NCBI RefSeq assembly: GCF_000152705.1
Contig: NZ_CH672413.1
Location: forward strand, 1,277,978 to 1,341,977
Direction: 5' to 3'
Length of the DNA: 64,000 nucleotides
Source: Janibacter sp. HTCC2649
GTDB taxonomy: Bacteria > Actinomycetota > Actinomycetes > Actinomycetales > Dermatophilaceae
Position numbers and translations under genes: made by a program. The notes below the pieces were generated by a model. It was not told where the DNA came from and did not search any database. It was given only the letters and a program-made list of their open reading frames with translations. Below, one piece after another: positions 35,249 to 44,472 of the stretch (its first letter is position 1; each line of letters begins with the position of its first letter).

Positions 35249-37825
35249 ATGCTTCAGGCACCGGACACCAAACAGCTCGTCGTCGTCGGCGGCGGCATGG
35301 TCGCGCGTCGACTCATTGACGCCCTCCGCTCCCGCGATGAGTCCGGGCAGTGGGCGGTGACCCTGCTCTGTGAGGAGCCGCGTGCCCCCTACGACCGCGT
35401 CGCCCTGACGTCCTACTTCACCGGACGCCACCCGGAGGAGCTCGCCCTCGGTGGCCAGGAGATCTGGGACGACCCGCTCGTCACCCTCAAGCGCGGCGTC
35501 AAGGCCGACAGCATCGACCGCGAGGGACGGACGGTCACCACCAACGGTGGCGCCGTCCTCCCCTACGACGCTCTCGTCCTGGCCACCGGTTCGTATGCCG
35601 CGGTGCCGCCCGTGCCGGGCAAGGACCTTCGCGGTGCGTTCGTCTATCGCACCATCGACGACGTCGCCGACCTACGCGCCTATGTGGAGAAGCGCCGCGA
35701 GGAGCTCGACCGCCCAGTGCGCGGCGCCGTCGTCGGTGGCGGACTGCTGGGGCTCGAGGCCGCGGGAGCCCTCCAGGCACTCGAGGTCGAGTCCACCGTC
35801 GTCGAGTTCGCACCTCGCCTCATGCCGCTGCAGGTCGACGAGGGCGGAGGCGAAGGACTCAAGCGCCTCATCGAGGGCCTTGGCGTCAGCGTGCGCACGT
35901 CCACCGCCACCTCCAAGATCGTCGGCGACCGCGGGACCGTCTCCCGCATGGAGTTCGCCGATGGGCCGGCCCTCGACGTCGACGTCGTCATCTTCGCCGT
36001 GGGCGTCCGACCCCGTGACGAACTGGCTCGTGAATCCGGTCTCGAGGTCGGTGAGCGCGGTGGCGTCATCGTCGACGACGCCTGTGCCACAGCCGATCCC
36101 GCGATCTGGGCCATCGGCGAGGTCGCCAACATCGGCGGTCGCTGTCTCGGCCTGGTCGCCCCCGGCTACACGATGGCCGAGATCGTCGCCGACCGCCTCC
36201 TCGGCGGCGAGGGCACCTTCCCTGGCGCCGACCTGTCGACCAAGCTCAAGCTGCTCGGCGTGGACGTGGCCAGCTTTGGTGACGCCTTCGCGCAGGAGCC
36301 GGGCAACCTCGAGGTCGTCATCTCCGACCCCGTCGGCGGCGTCTACAAGAAGCTCGTCATGTCCGATGACGCCCGCACCTTGCGTGGCGGCATCCTCGTC
36401 GGCGACGCCAGTGCATATGCCGCGCTCCGCCCGATGGTGGGCCGTGAGCTGGGAGGTGATCCTGCGGCATACCTTCTCCCCGAAGGAGCGTCAGCGGCAC
36501 CGATGGGAGAACTTCCCGAGGACGCGACGGTCTGTTCGTGCAACAACGTCACCGCGGGCGCGATCCGGTGCTCGGTGACCGAGGGCGACTGCACCGACCT
36601 CGCCGGCGTCAAGGCGTGCACCCTGGCTGGCACGAGCTGCGGCTCCTGCCTCCCCCTCGTGAAGAAGATCGTCACCACCGAGCTGGAGAAGTCCGGCATC
36701 GAGGTGAGCAAGGCGCTGTGCGAGCACTTCGACCTCTCGCGTGCCCAGCTCTTCGATGTCGTCCGCATCCAGGAGCTCGCGACCTTCAGCGACATCATCG
36801 CCACCCATGGACGCGGCCGCGGCTGCGACATTTGCAAGCCCGTCATCGGCTCGATCCTCGCCTCACTCGGCACCGGCCACATCCTCGAGGGCGAGCGAGC
36901 AACGTTGCAGGACACCAACGATCACGTCATGGCCAACCTCCAGAAGGACGGTTCCTACTCGGTCGTGCCACGCATTCCCGGCGGCGAGATCACCCCAGAG
37001 GGGCTCATCGTCATCGGCGAGGTGGCCAAGGACTTCGGCCTCTACACGAAGATCACCGGTGGCCAGCGCATTGACCTCTTCGGGGCCCGCATCGACCAGC
37101 TCCCCAAGATCTGGACGCGCCTCGTCGATGCCGGTTTCGAGTCGGGTCACGCCTACGGCAAGTCGCTGCGCACCGTGAAGTCCTGCGTCGGCTCGACCTG
37201 GTGCCGCTACGGCGTGCAGGACTCCGTTGGCCTCGCGATCGCCCTCGAACTGCGCTACCGCGGGCTGCGTTCGCCGCACAAGATCAAGCTCGGCGTCTCG
37301 GGCTGTGCGCGCGAGTGCGCCGAGGCGCGCGGCAAGGACGTCGGCATCATCGCCACCGACAACGGGTGGAACCTCTACGTCGGCGGCAACGGCGGCTTCA
37401 CGCCCAAGCACGCGCAGCTCCTTGCCGAGGACCTCGACACCGAGACCCTCGTCCAGGCCATCGACCGCTTCCTCATGTTCTATGTCCGCACGGCCGACCG
37501 ACTCCAGCGCACGGCCGCCTGGGTCGACGACTACGAGGGTGGCCTCGACGCCATTCGCGCGGTCGTCCTCGACGACTCATTGGGCATCGCCGCCGACCTC
37601 GACGCCGCGATGGTGACGCACGTCGACGGCTACGAGGACGAGTGGGCCGCCGCCCTCGCCGACCCCGAGAAGCTGCGCCGCTTCGGCTCCTTCGTCAACG
37701 CGCCCGACCACGCCGACGACTCGCTCGCCTACGTCGCCGAGCGCGGCCAGGCCCGACCCGCCACCCCGGATGAGCGCACCAGCGGCGTACTCATCGCCGG
37801 GACGACCCTGGAGGTCCGCCGATGA
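35249..37825 (+). CDS. nirB: nitrite reductase (NAD(P)H) large subunit
   Basis: 858 residues, full length. FAD/NAD domain ([31 protein letters not shown]), BFD [2Fe-2S] domain (VCSCNNVTAGAIR ... GTSCGSCLP), ferredoxin-like half-domain, and the siroheme/[4Fe-4S] domain with CVGSTWCRYG and GVSGCARECAEARGKDVG. It reduces nitrite to ammonium with six electrons from NAD(P)H in the cytosol. The stop overlaps nirD (ATGA). A GlnR box lies just upstream. Confidence 0.96.
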   Translation: MLQAPDTKQLVVVGGGMVARRLIDALRSRDESGQWAVTLLCEEPRAPYDRVALTSYFTGRHPEELALGGQEIWDDPLVTLKRGVKADSIDREGRTVTTNGGAVLPYDALVLATGSYAAVPPVPGKDLRGAFVYRTIDDVADLRAYVEKRREELDRPVRGAVVGGGLLGLEAAGALQALEVESTVVEFAPRLMPLQVDEGGGEGLKRLIEGLGVSVRTSTATSKIVGDRGTVSRMEFADGPALDVDVVIFAVGVRPRDELARESGLEVGERGGVIVDDACATADPAIWAIGEVANIGGRCLGLVAPGYTMAEIVADRLLGGEGTFPGADLSTKLKLLGVDVASFGDAFAQEPGNLEVVISDPVGGVYKKLVMSDDARTLRGGILVGDASAYAALRPMVGRELGGDPAAYLLPEGASAAPMGELPEDATVCSCNNVTAGAIRCSVTEGDCTDLAGVKACTLAGTSCGSCLPLVKKIVTTELEKSGIEVSKALCEHFDLSRAQLFDVVRIQELATFSDIIATHGRGRGCDICKPVIGSILASLGTGHILEGERATLQDTNDHVMANLQKDGSYSVVPRIPGGEITPEGLIVIGEVAKDFGLYTKITGGQRIDLFGARIDQLPKIWTRLVDAGFESGHAYGKSLRTVKSCVGSTWCRYGVQDSVGLAIALELRYRGLRSPHKIKLGVSGCARECAEARGKDVGIIATDNGWNLYVGGNGGFTPKHAQLLAEDLDTETLVQAIDRFLMFYVRTADRLQRTAAWVDDYEGGLDAIRAVVLDDSLGIAADLDAAMVTHVDGYEDEWAAALADPEKLRRFGSFVNAPDHADDSLAYVAERGQARPATPDERTSGVLIAGTTLEVRR

Positions 37826-38220
37826 CCATCGACGCCGCAACGCACGAGATCACCCTCGCGATCCCCGCGTGGATTGCCGTGTGCCGCCTCGACGACCTCG
37901 CGCCGGAACGGGGGTCGGCCGCCCTCGTGGGCGGTGAGCAGGTTGCGCTCTTCCGCACCCATTCAGATGACGTGTATGCCGTCCAGCAGCTCGATCCGTT
38001 CTCCGGCGCCTTTGTGATGTCTCGCGGAATCGTGGGGACGCGAGGTGACGCACCGACGGTCGCGTCGCCGATGTACAAGCAGGTCTTCGACCTGCGCACC
38101 GGCGAGTGCCTCGATGCCGTGGGCAAGGAGCCGCAGTCGCTGCGGTCCTGGCCGGCGGAGGTGCGCGACGGTGTCGTCCACGTGGCCCGTCCGCAGTCCG
38201 ACGAGGAGCTGTCGACATGA
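37822..38220 (+). CDS. nirD: nitrite reductase (NAD(P)H) small subunit
   Basis: 132 residues, Rieske-like fold. As usual for NirD, the cluster-binding Cys/His pairs are absent (VQQLDPFSGAFVMSRGIVG and VASPMYKQVFDLRTGEC occupy their places), so it is a structural partner of NirB. It overlaps nirB and cysG by ATGA on both sides, indicating tight co-translation. Confidence 0.93.
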   Translation: MTIDAATHEITLAIPAWIAVCRLDDLAPERGSAALVGGEQVALFRTHSDDVYAVQQLDPFSGAFVMSRGIVGTRGDAPTVASPMYKQVFDLRTGECLDAVGKEPQSLRSWPAEVRDGVVHVARPQSDEELST

Positions 38221-39440
38221 CCACCCTCATCGGTGTCGACCTGGTGGGCCGCTCAGTTCTTGTTGCGGGCGGAGGGCCTGTCGCCGCGACGAAGGCGGCT
38301 GCACTGGTTGCTGACGGAGCCCTGGTCCACGTCGTCACGCCGATCGTCTGCGAGGCCATGCTCGACGTCGTGGACGATTCCGCGGTGACGTGGAGCCAGC
38401 GCGAGGTGGCGCTCGCTGACGTGGACGGCACGTGGTTCGTCGTTGCGGCCACCGCTGACTCGTCCGTGGACCGCGGTCTGTGTGAGCGGGCCACCGCTGC
38501 ACGGGTTTTCAGTGTCTGCGCGGGCGCGTCCGAACACGGCACGGCGCGCAATCCTGCGGTCACCGACCACGCCGGGGTTCGGGTGGGCGTCGTGTCGACC
38601 GGCCGACCGGACCCCGCTCGAGTCGTCGCCGTCCGCAACGCCTTGGCCGTCCACCTCGAGACAGCCGACCTTGACCTGCGCGCCCGCCGTCGTCAGTCGG
38701 CGACGAAGGGGCGGGTCGTGCTCGTCGGAGGCGGCCCCGGCGCCATGGACCTCATCACCGTTCGAGGGCGTCGGGCTCTCGCCGAGGCGGACGTCGTCGT
38801 CACGGACCGGCTGGGCCCGATCGAACTGCTGCGGAACCTCCCGGTGAGCGTCGAGATCATCGATGTCGGCAAGACCGCTGGCCACCACCCCGTCACCCAG
38901 TCCGAGATCAACCGCATCCTCGTGGAGCAGGCCCAGCTCGGGCGCACCGTCGTGCGCCTCAAGGGAGGGGACCCGTTCCTCTACGGCCGCGGCGGCGAAG
39001 AAGTCCTGGCCTGCCGCGAAGCCGGGGTGGCCGTCGAAGTCGTCCCCGGCGTGAGTTCAGCGCTGAGCGCTCCCGGTGCGGCCGGCATACCCCTCACGCA
39101 CCGTGGAACGGTCGGAGCCGTGCACATCGTGCACGGCCACGAACGGATCGACACCCACGCGCTGTCTTCGGCTGCCACGGAGGCGGCCACGCTCGTCGTC
39201 CTCATGGGAGTCCGGCTGCTCGCCGACCACGTGCGCGACCTCGTTGCCCACGGCGCACCGGCAGACCTGCCCGTCGCGGTCATCGAGGATGCGACGACTG
39301 CGCGTCAGCGGGTCACGACGGCTGCCCTGAGCGAGATCGTCCGGGTCGCTGCCGACGCCGAGGTGCGCGCTCCGGCCGTCATCGTCGTGGGCCGGGTCGC
39401 GGACCCCGCGCTCCTCGCCCCCCTCGGTCGGGCAGGCTGA
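38217..39440 (+). CDS. cysG: siroheme synthase: uroporphyrinogen-III C-methyltransferase with CysG-type N-terminal domain
   Basis: 407 residues. Domain 1 (about 1-150) is the precorrin-2 dehydrogenase/ferrochelatase-like Rossmann domain (SVLVAGGGPVAATKAAALV). Domain 2 (about 160-400) is the SAM methyltransferase (VVLVGGGPGAMDLITVRGRR; VVRLKGGDPFLYGRGGEE). It makes the siroheme needed by NirB. GIPLTHRG carries a rare ATA codon where the octamer falls (39084-39090). A truncated relative of domain 1 lies at 44122. Confidence 0.93.
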   Translation: MTTLIGVDLVGRSVLVAGGGPVAATKAAALVADGALVHVVTPIVCEAMLDVVDDSAVTWSQREVALADVDGTWFVVAATADSSVDRGLCERATAARVFSVCAGASEHGTARNPAVTDHAGVRVGVVSTGRPDPARVVAVRNALAVHLETADLDLRARRRQSATKGRVVLVGGGPGAMDLITVRGRRALAEADVVVTDRLGPIELLRNLPVSVEIIDVGKTAGHHPVTQSEINRILVEQAQLGRTVVRLKGGDPFLYGRGGEEVLACREAGVAVEVVPGVSSALSAPGAAGIPLTHRGTVGAVHIVHGHERIDTHALSSAATEAATLVVLMGVRLLADHVRDLVAHGAPADLPVAVIEDATTARQRVTTAALSEIVRVAADAEVRAPAVIVVGRVADPALLAPLGRAG

Positions 39441-39444
39441 CCGC

Positions 39445-40572
39445 GTGACCGCTGCCAGAACTCCCCCGACCCTGAGTCAGGTCATGACCGGGTGCGTCGT
39501 CCTCGTGACGGCGGATCGGCGCTCGGGCGAACTCTCCTCGGCGCTCGTCCGTCGCGGTGCGACAGTTCGTCACGCTCCCGCCCTGACCATCGTTCCGCAC
39601 GAGCACGACGACGAGCTGCTCGTCGCCACCAAGGAACTCATCGCCCTCCCGCCGGACGTCGTCGTCGTCACCACGGGCATCGGGCTGCGCGGCTGGATCG
39701 AGGCTGCTGATGCGGCTGGTCTCGCCGACGACCTGCTCGTGGTGCTCGCTCGTGCCCGGATCATCGCCCGTGGTCCCAAGGCACGCGGTGCCATCCAGGC
39801 CGCCGGACTCACCGCCGACTGGGTTGCCGAGTCCGAGACGTCGGCCGAGATCCTCGAGCTGCTGCTCGATGAGGGCGTCACGGGTTTGCGCATCGCGGTG
39901 CAACACCACGGAGCGGGTGCCGACGGACTCGACACCGAGCTCGCCGCCGCCGGAGCCGATGTCGCCAGCCTCGTCGTCTATCGGTGGGGGCCGACGCCCG
40001 ACCCTGCGGCGCTGGCGCAGTCGGTGCGCGATGCGGCTGCGGGTGAGATCGACGCCGTGGTCTTCACCTCGGCGCCGGGGGCTCACGCCTGGCTGGCGGC
40101 AGCCGACGCCGAGGGCGTCACCGACGGGATCGCGGCCCGCTGCGCCTCCGGCTGCCTCGTTGCAGCCGCTGTCGGACCCGTGACCGCAATTCCACTGCAG
40201 GACAGAGGGATTGAGCCGATCGTTCCGGACCGCGGACGCCTCGGCGCCTTGGTGCGTCGACTCGTCCACCACTACGAGGTGGCGCAGTCCTCGGCGGTCC
40301 TCACGACCGCGGGTCACCTGCAGGTCCGTCGCACCGTGGCCCTGCTCGACGGGCACGTCCTGCCGTTGTCACCCAGCGGCCTCGAGGTGTTGCGACTCCT
40401 CGCCGACGCCAAGGGTGACGTCGTCTCGCGGGCGGACGTGCTGGCCGTGCTGCCGGGCGACTCCACCGATCCGCATGCCGCCGAGGTCGCGATCGGCCGA
40501 CTGCGCGACGCCGGCGGACGCACCCTTGTCCAGACCGTCGTCAAGCGCGGCTACCGCCTCGGCCTTGGGTAG
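39445..40572 (+). CDS. uroporphyrinogen-III synthase fused to a winged-helix DNA-binding domain
   Basis: 375 residues. The first about 265 are HemD-like (GCVVLVTADRRSGELSSALV; ALTIVPHEHDDEL; DAVVFTSAPGAHAWLAAA). The last about 95 form an OmpR-type winged helix (LLDGHVLPLSPSGLEVLRLL; VEVAIGRLR-like AAEVAIGRLRDAGG; TVVKRGYRLG). The same fusion occurs next to nirBD in mycobacteria, where it is treated as a nitrite-reductase regulator. It could sense tetrapyrrole precursors, make uroporphyrinogen III, or both. Confidence 0.9.
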   Translation: MTAARTPPTLSQVMTGCVVLVTADRRSGELSSALVRRGATVRHAPALTIVPHEHDDELLVATKELIALPPDVVVVTTGIGLRGWIEAADAAGLADDLLVVLARARIIARGPKARGAIQAAGLTADWVAESETSAEILELLLDEGVTGLRIAVQHHGAGADGLDTELAAAGADVASLVVYRWGPTPDPAALAQSVRDAAAGEIDAVVFTSAPGAHAWLAAADAEGVTDGIAARCASGCLVAAAVGPVTAIPLQDRGIEPIVPDRGRLGALVRRLVHHYEVAQSSAVLTTAGHLQVRRTVALLDGHVLPLSPSGLEVLRLLADAKGDVVSRADVLAVLPGDSTDPHAAEVAIGRLRDAGGRTLVQTVVKRGYRLGLG

Positions 40573-40609
40573 GCCGCGCCGACCCTCAGGTGATCTGGAG
40601 TTTGGGGCC

Positions 40610-40762
40610 TTAAGCACTGGTCACGGCGACAACCGTCTTGCCGTCCGCGAGAAGGGAGTCGAGGAGCCCGTCGACGACGTATCCCACGCGCTCTCCAAGT
40701 GAGCCGCCGGCCGACGCTCGCCGAAGCGCCGGACCGTGCAGGCGAGGATCTCGCCGCGTCAT
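40610..40762 (-). CDS. small ORF coupled to enoyl-CoA hydratase gene, 50 residues
   Basis: An ATG overlaps the enoyl-CoA hydratase stop as ATGA and opens a 50-codon frame ending TAA. The second half reads like a folded protein C-terminus (RVGYVVDGLLDSLLADGKTV), with GTC/CTC-rich codons. It could be a true microprotein or the remnant of a longer gene. No family recognised. The 187 bp between hemD-HTH and the hydratase hold nothing else. Confidence 0.35.
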   Translation of the reverse strand: MTRRDPRLHGPALRRASAGGSLGERVGYVVDGLLDSLLADGKTVVAVTSA

Positions 40763-41661
40763 TCGTTGGGCTCAAGTCGGCCCGCTCCTGAGCTCCCGGA
40801 GGCTCGTCGCTCCTGCCACGGCAGGAACTCTGGCAGGTCCCTGCTCACCTTCCCCGTGAACTGGGGCGTGCGCCGCTCGAGGAAGGACATCACGCCCTCG
40901 ATCGCATCGGGGTTGGCCGAGCAGCTGGCGATGAGGTGGGAGTCGAGGTCGAAGGCGGCCTCGGGAGAGGCGAGCGGGCTCATCCGGTAGAGCGCCTGAC
41001 GGATGACGGCCGTCGACACCGGCGCCGTCATCGAGACGAGTTCGGCGGCCAGCTCGTGTGCGCGGGCAAGGACCTGATCGGGCTCGACGACCTCGGTGAC
41101 GAGGCCGGACGCGAGGGCCTCGTCAGCCTTGATGAGACGGCCCGAGATCATCCAGTCGAGGGCCTTGCCCATGCCGACGAGGCGGGGCAGGAACCACGTG
41201 GACCCGCCCTCCGGATAGATGCCACGACGCGAGAAGACGAAGCCGAACCGGCTGTCGGTGGAGGCGATCCGGAAATCGGCGGGCAGGGTCATCGTCGAAC
41301 CCACTCCCACTGCAGCGCCGCGCAGGGCCGCGATGACCGGCTTCTCGAGATAGAAGAGGGGACGCGTGACGCGGGTCGCCGGCTCGATCCAGGCGTTGGA
41401 CCCCTCGTCGATCCCGTCGGCCTCCGTCACGTTGAGGCTCCCGCTGGTGAGGTCGGCCCCGACACAGAAGTTCTCCCCTACCCCGGTGAGGATGACGACG
41501 CGGACGTCGTCGTCTGCTCCCGCGCGCTTCACGGCATCGGCCAACTCGTCCGCCATGGTGAGGGTGTAGCCGTTGCGCGCCTCCAGACGGTTGAGAGTCA
41601 CCGTGGCCACGTGATCGCGCACGTCGTAGGCGATCTGGGTGTACATCTGGGTGTCGGTCAT
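40759..41661 (-). CDS. enoyl-CoA hydratase/isomerase family protein
   Basis: 300 residues, crotonase fold. Oxyanion-hole strands FCVGADLTSG and AALRGAAVGVGSTMTLPADF are in place. The catalytic region reads SRRGIYPEGGSTWFLPRLVG, with the Glu of the second catalytic position at PEGG. It hydrates or isomerises an enoyl-CoA in fatty-acid or aromatic degradation. AGAGGA precedes the ATG. It is divergent from a TetR regulator that probably represses it. The C-terminal 40 residues are longer than average. Confidence 0.9.
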   Translation of the reverse strand: MTDTQMYTQIAYDVRDHVATVTLNRLEARNGYTLTMADELADAVKRAGADDDVRVVILTGVGENFCVGADLTSGSLNVTEADGIDEGSNAWIEPATRVTRPLFYLEKPVIAALRGAAVGVGSTMTLPADFRIASTDSRFGFVFSRRGIYPEGGSTWFLPRLVGMGKALDWMISGRLIKADEALASGLVTEVVEPDQVLARAHELAAELVSMTAPVSTAVIRQALYRMSPLASPEAAFDLDSHLIASCSANPDAIEGVMSFLERRTPQFTGKVSRDLPEFLPWQERRASGSSGAGRLEPNE

Positions 41662-41747
41662 GGGTCCTCTTCATCGAGACGGGTGTCAGAGCACCACCTT
41701 CTCTTGGGACGCGACAACCATCAATAGCCCCCAACTAGGGTGGGAAC

Positions 41748-42353
41748 GTGCGGCCACGGATCGTCGGCGAGACCGACTTGCTCGAACAGCTCCTCGAAGC
41801 GTTTGCCGACCTCGGGTTCGATGGCACGTCGGTGCGCGCCCTTTGTCGGCACCTCGGAGTGAGCCACAACCTCGTCCACCAGCGCTACCAGTCCAAGGAC
41901 GCCGCGTGGTTCGCGGCCGTGGACCATGGCTTCGGGCGCCTCACCTCCAGTCTTGACGAACCGATCGACTCCGCGGAGCCGTTCCAGACCATGCGCACGA
42001 TCATGTTGCGCTTCATGGACGCGACGATCGAGCAGCCGGCCCTGGCTCGGATCATCCAGCAGGAGGCCGCGCACCCGGGCCCGCGCTTTGACTACATGTT
42101 CGACAAGTACATCAGCGGCGTGCAGCTGCGGGTCAACGAAGCTGTCGGCACGGTCCAGGAGGCAGGCCTCATCCGCCCTGGGCCGGTGACCACTGTGTGG
42201 TTCTTCGCCGTCATCTGGGGACTTGGCGGACTTGCCGCCAACCAGAAATTGGCCGGCGAGGTCGGCAGGGAGGGCGAAGACCCCTTCGAGGCGACTCGCC
42301 TCGCGGTCGAGATCTTCCTCGACGGTCTCCGCCCTCCGCGCCCCTCTGCCTGA
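41748..42353 (+). CDS. TetR-family transcriptional regulator
   Basis: 201 residues from a GTG. N-terminal helix-turn-helix (FADLGFDGTSVRALCRHLGV, then HNLVHQRYQSKDAAW), with a helical ligand domain after it (MLRFMDATIEQPALARIIQQ). The start is near a TAGGGT -10-like element, so the message may be nearly leaderless. Divergent from the enoyl-CoA hydratase and likely its regulator; the ligand would be an acyl-CoA or related compound. Confidence 0.88.
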   Translation: MRPRIVGETDLLEQLLEAFADLGFDGTSVRALCRHLGVSHNLVHQRYQSKDAAWFAAVDHGFGRLTSSLDEPIDSAEPFQTMRTIMLRFMDATIEQPALARIIQQEAAHPGPRFDYMFDKYISGVQLRVNEAVGTVQEAGLIRPGPVTTVWFFAVIWGLGGLAANQKLAGEVGREGEDPFEATRLAVEIFLDGLRPPRPSA

Positions 42354-42355
42354 CG

Positions 42356-43393
42356 TCAGCCGGTCGTCGACGGGCCTCGCAGGAAGACCTGCATGCTGCC
42401 ACCGACTTGGAGGTCGACCGTCGTGCACTTGGCCTTCGCATCCACGACGGCGCTGGTCGGCCAGTGGTGCAGGGCTCCGAGCGCCTGCTTGGTGATGGCT
42501 TCGGCCTCGGGCAATGACAGGCACTTCTCGGAGATGCCGACGCGAAGGGCATCGGCCACGTCATGCATGCCGCCGTCACCCGCGTCCGACGGCACGGAGG
42601 TCGAGCTCGGCGTCGGCATCGGACCGTTGGACGGACTCGAGATGCCGTCAGGACTGCCCATGATCAGAACCTCACCCGTCGGAGGGTCGTAATCCATTGA
42701 GGCGCATTTCGCACCGGGCTCGAAGGCCTGCTGGTTGACCTTCACCCCCGTGAGCCCCAGCCGAGCCAACTCAGTCGTGACAAAGGCCGCTGCCTCCTTC
42801 TCACCGAAGCATTTGCTGTTGCCACCGTCCACATAGTCCCCAAGCGAGGCCCTCAGGATCATCCGCTGATCCGCATCGGCTTCCACCTCTGGTGCGGCCC
42901 CCGCGTCCGTCGGAACCTTGTCCCGTGGAGTCACGTAGGTCTTGCCGCCGTACGTGAATACGACCGGATCCGTGATTGATGGCTGGCCAACAAGCGCCTG
43001 GTACTTCTGGCAGTCGGCGATCGGATCCGCGGACAGGACCGGCCCACCAGATGTCACCTTGGCGACGTCGGGCGATTGCGGATCCACCCAGGTTGTGAGG
43101 CAGTTGACACCTCCATCGTCGCCTCCGCCTGCGTACCATTTGTCGTAACCGGCGTATGCCGCTCCGCCGCCGACGAGGGCGACCGCCAGTCCCCCTGCGG
43201 CCAGCGCTCGCCTCCCCCGCCGAGCGGTCTTGCCCTGTGCGTCTCGTGTCGTCATGGTGATCCCCTCTCGCAGGGCCCTGAAGGCCCGCTCGTCAGTGCG
43301 GGTGAGGTCGGCCAGCCCCGCGGGGTCGGCAGCGCGCAGGGCCCGCATGACGTCTGAGCCCCTCCGCTCCACGTCGTTTCCCTTGGTGGTCAT
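42356..43393 (-). CDS. membrane-anchored protein coupled to sigma factor, possible anti-sigma
   Basis: 345 residues. A cytosolic N-terminal 58 residues rich in charged helices (MRALRAADPAGLADLTRTDE), one membrane helix (about 62-80, ALAAGGLAVALVGGGAAYAG), and an extracellular part with several Cys and Asp. It overlaps the sigma-factor stop by ATGA. That arrangement is typical of an anti-sigma factor, but no ZAS motif (HxxxCxxC) is present, so a different coupling is possible. Confidence 0.6.
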   Translation of the reverse strand: MTTKGNDVERRGSDVMRALRAADPAGLADLTRTDERAFRALREGITMTTRDAQGKTARRGRRALAAGGLAVALVGGGAAYAGYDKWYAGGGDDGGVNCLTTWVDPQSPDVAKVTSGGPVLSADPIADCQKYQALVGQPSITDPVVFTYGGKTYVTPRDKVPTDAGAAPEVEADADQRMILRASLGDYVDGGNSKCFGEKEAAAFVTTELARLGLTGVKVNQQAFEPGAKCASMDYDPPTGEVLIMGSPDGISSPSNGPMPTPSSTSVPSDAGDGGMHDVADALRVGISEKCLSLPEAEAITKQALGALHHWPTSAVVDAKAKCTTVDLQVGGSMQVFLRGPSTTG

Positions 43394-43992
43394 CGCGCCT
43401 CCTCTGCACTCATACGCACTGGTGTGCGTACATCAAGGACATGTCCGGATGTCGTATTACGTTGCACTGCAGGTGAATTCACTTCTCGGTCAGGCTCTTC
43501 AGGAAGCTCGTCCATGAGCTTCTCGAGCCGCTTGCGGGCGCGGTGCAGCCGCACCCGCACGGTCGCGCGACTCAGCCCCATCGCGACCGCGATCTCGTCG
43601 CGCGCCAGCTCCTCCCACGCGACGAGGCGCAACAGCTCCTGGTCGTCCTCGGGCAGGCCTCGCATGGCGCGGACGACCGGCGCCTCTTCAACCAGCTCGA
43701 ACACCGGCACGACCTCTTCGACGAGGTGATTTCTCAGCCGATCCGCCAGGGCGACGCGACGTCGCTCACCGCGGTGGTGGTTGGCCAGCACCCTCCGCGC
43801 CACCCCGAACAACCACGGCCGAGCCTCATCCCCCGCCGGTACGTCGTCGAGCCGACGCCACGCCACGAGGTAGGTCTCCGCGACCACATCGGCAGCCTCG
43901 CTGGGATCGGCAACCCGGCGCACGGCATACGCAAGCAGTGGTAGTCGGGTGCGCTCGAAGAGCGCGGTGAACCGCTCCTCCGGTGATGCCAT
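43390..43992 (-). CDS. ECF-type RNA polymerase sigma factor
   Basis: 200 residues from the ATG at 43992, closely preceded by GGGGGAG. Region 2 (LPLLAYAVRRVADPSEAADVVAETYLVAWRRL) and region 4 (LPEDDQELLRLVAWEELARDEIAVAMGLSRATVRVRLHRARKRL) are clear. It would redirect RNA polymerase to a small set of stress or envelope genes. Co-translated with the membrane protein downstream. Upstream in-frame extensions to 44619 are antisense to other genes and are not used. Confidence 0.9.
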   Translation of the reverse strand: MASPEERFTALFERTRLPLLAYAVRRVADPSEAADVVAETYLVAWRRLDDVPAGDEARPWLFGVARRVLANHHRGERRRVALADRLRNHLVEEVVPVFELVEEAPVVRAMRGLPEDDQELLRLVAWEELARDEIAVAMGLSRATVRVRLHRARKRLEKLMDELPEEPDREVNSPAVQRNTTSGHVLDVRTPVRMSAEEAR

Positions 43993-44121
43993 CTCTCCCC
44001 CATCGTCAGGTGCTCCTACCCACCACGTGTCCGGCACCCGGCGCAGCGTTACACCCTCCCCCGCAACCCAGATGTAACGCAGGGTGACGGCCACCGCAAC
44101 CGGGCTCCGCCATGATGACTC

Positions 44122-44472
44122 ATGGCCGCAGACCGACACCGCGACACCGTGAGGGTGCTCGACTTCCCCACGCCACAACGCCACGTCCTCGTGGTGGGAG
44201 GCGGGGTGGTGGCTGCCGCTCGCGTCGACGCCCTCGCCCAGAGCTCGCACGCCGTCACCGTCATTGCGGCGACCCTGTGCGACGACATGTTCGACCTGTT
44301 GGCGGAGCGACGGATCACGTGGGAGAACCGCGCCCCACGCCCGAGCGACCTCGACCGGGTCTGGCTGGTCCACGCCGCAACGGGCGACGCCGCGCTCGAC
44401 GCCCAAGTGCGCGGGTGGGTCGAGGCGCGGCGTCAGTGGCGGCTGCTCAGCGGCGGGCGCCACTCCAGCTGA
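44122..44472 (+). CDS. truncated CysG N-terminal-like NAD-binding protein
   Basis: 116 residues. HVLVVGGGVVAAARVDALAQ and VIAATLCDDMFDLLAERRITWENR parallel the first domain of the siroheme synthase at 38217 (the same GGG-VAA turn, then V-vs-CEAM-LD, then a Trp-led strand). It stops where CysG goes on to its dimerisation and methyltransferase parts. It may be a degenerate duplicate or a stand-alone binder. The end overlaps the convergent hmgA gene by 26 bp. Confidence 0.6.
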   Translation: MAADRHRDTVRVLDFPTPQRHVLVVGGGVVAAARVDALAQSSHAVTVIAATLCDDMFDLLAERRITWENRAPRPSDLDRVWLVHAATGDAALDAQVRGWVEARRQWRLLSGGRHSS

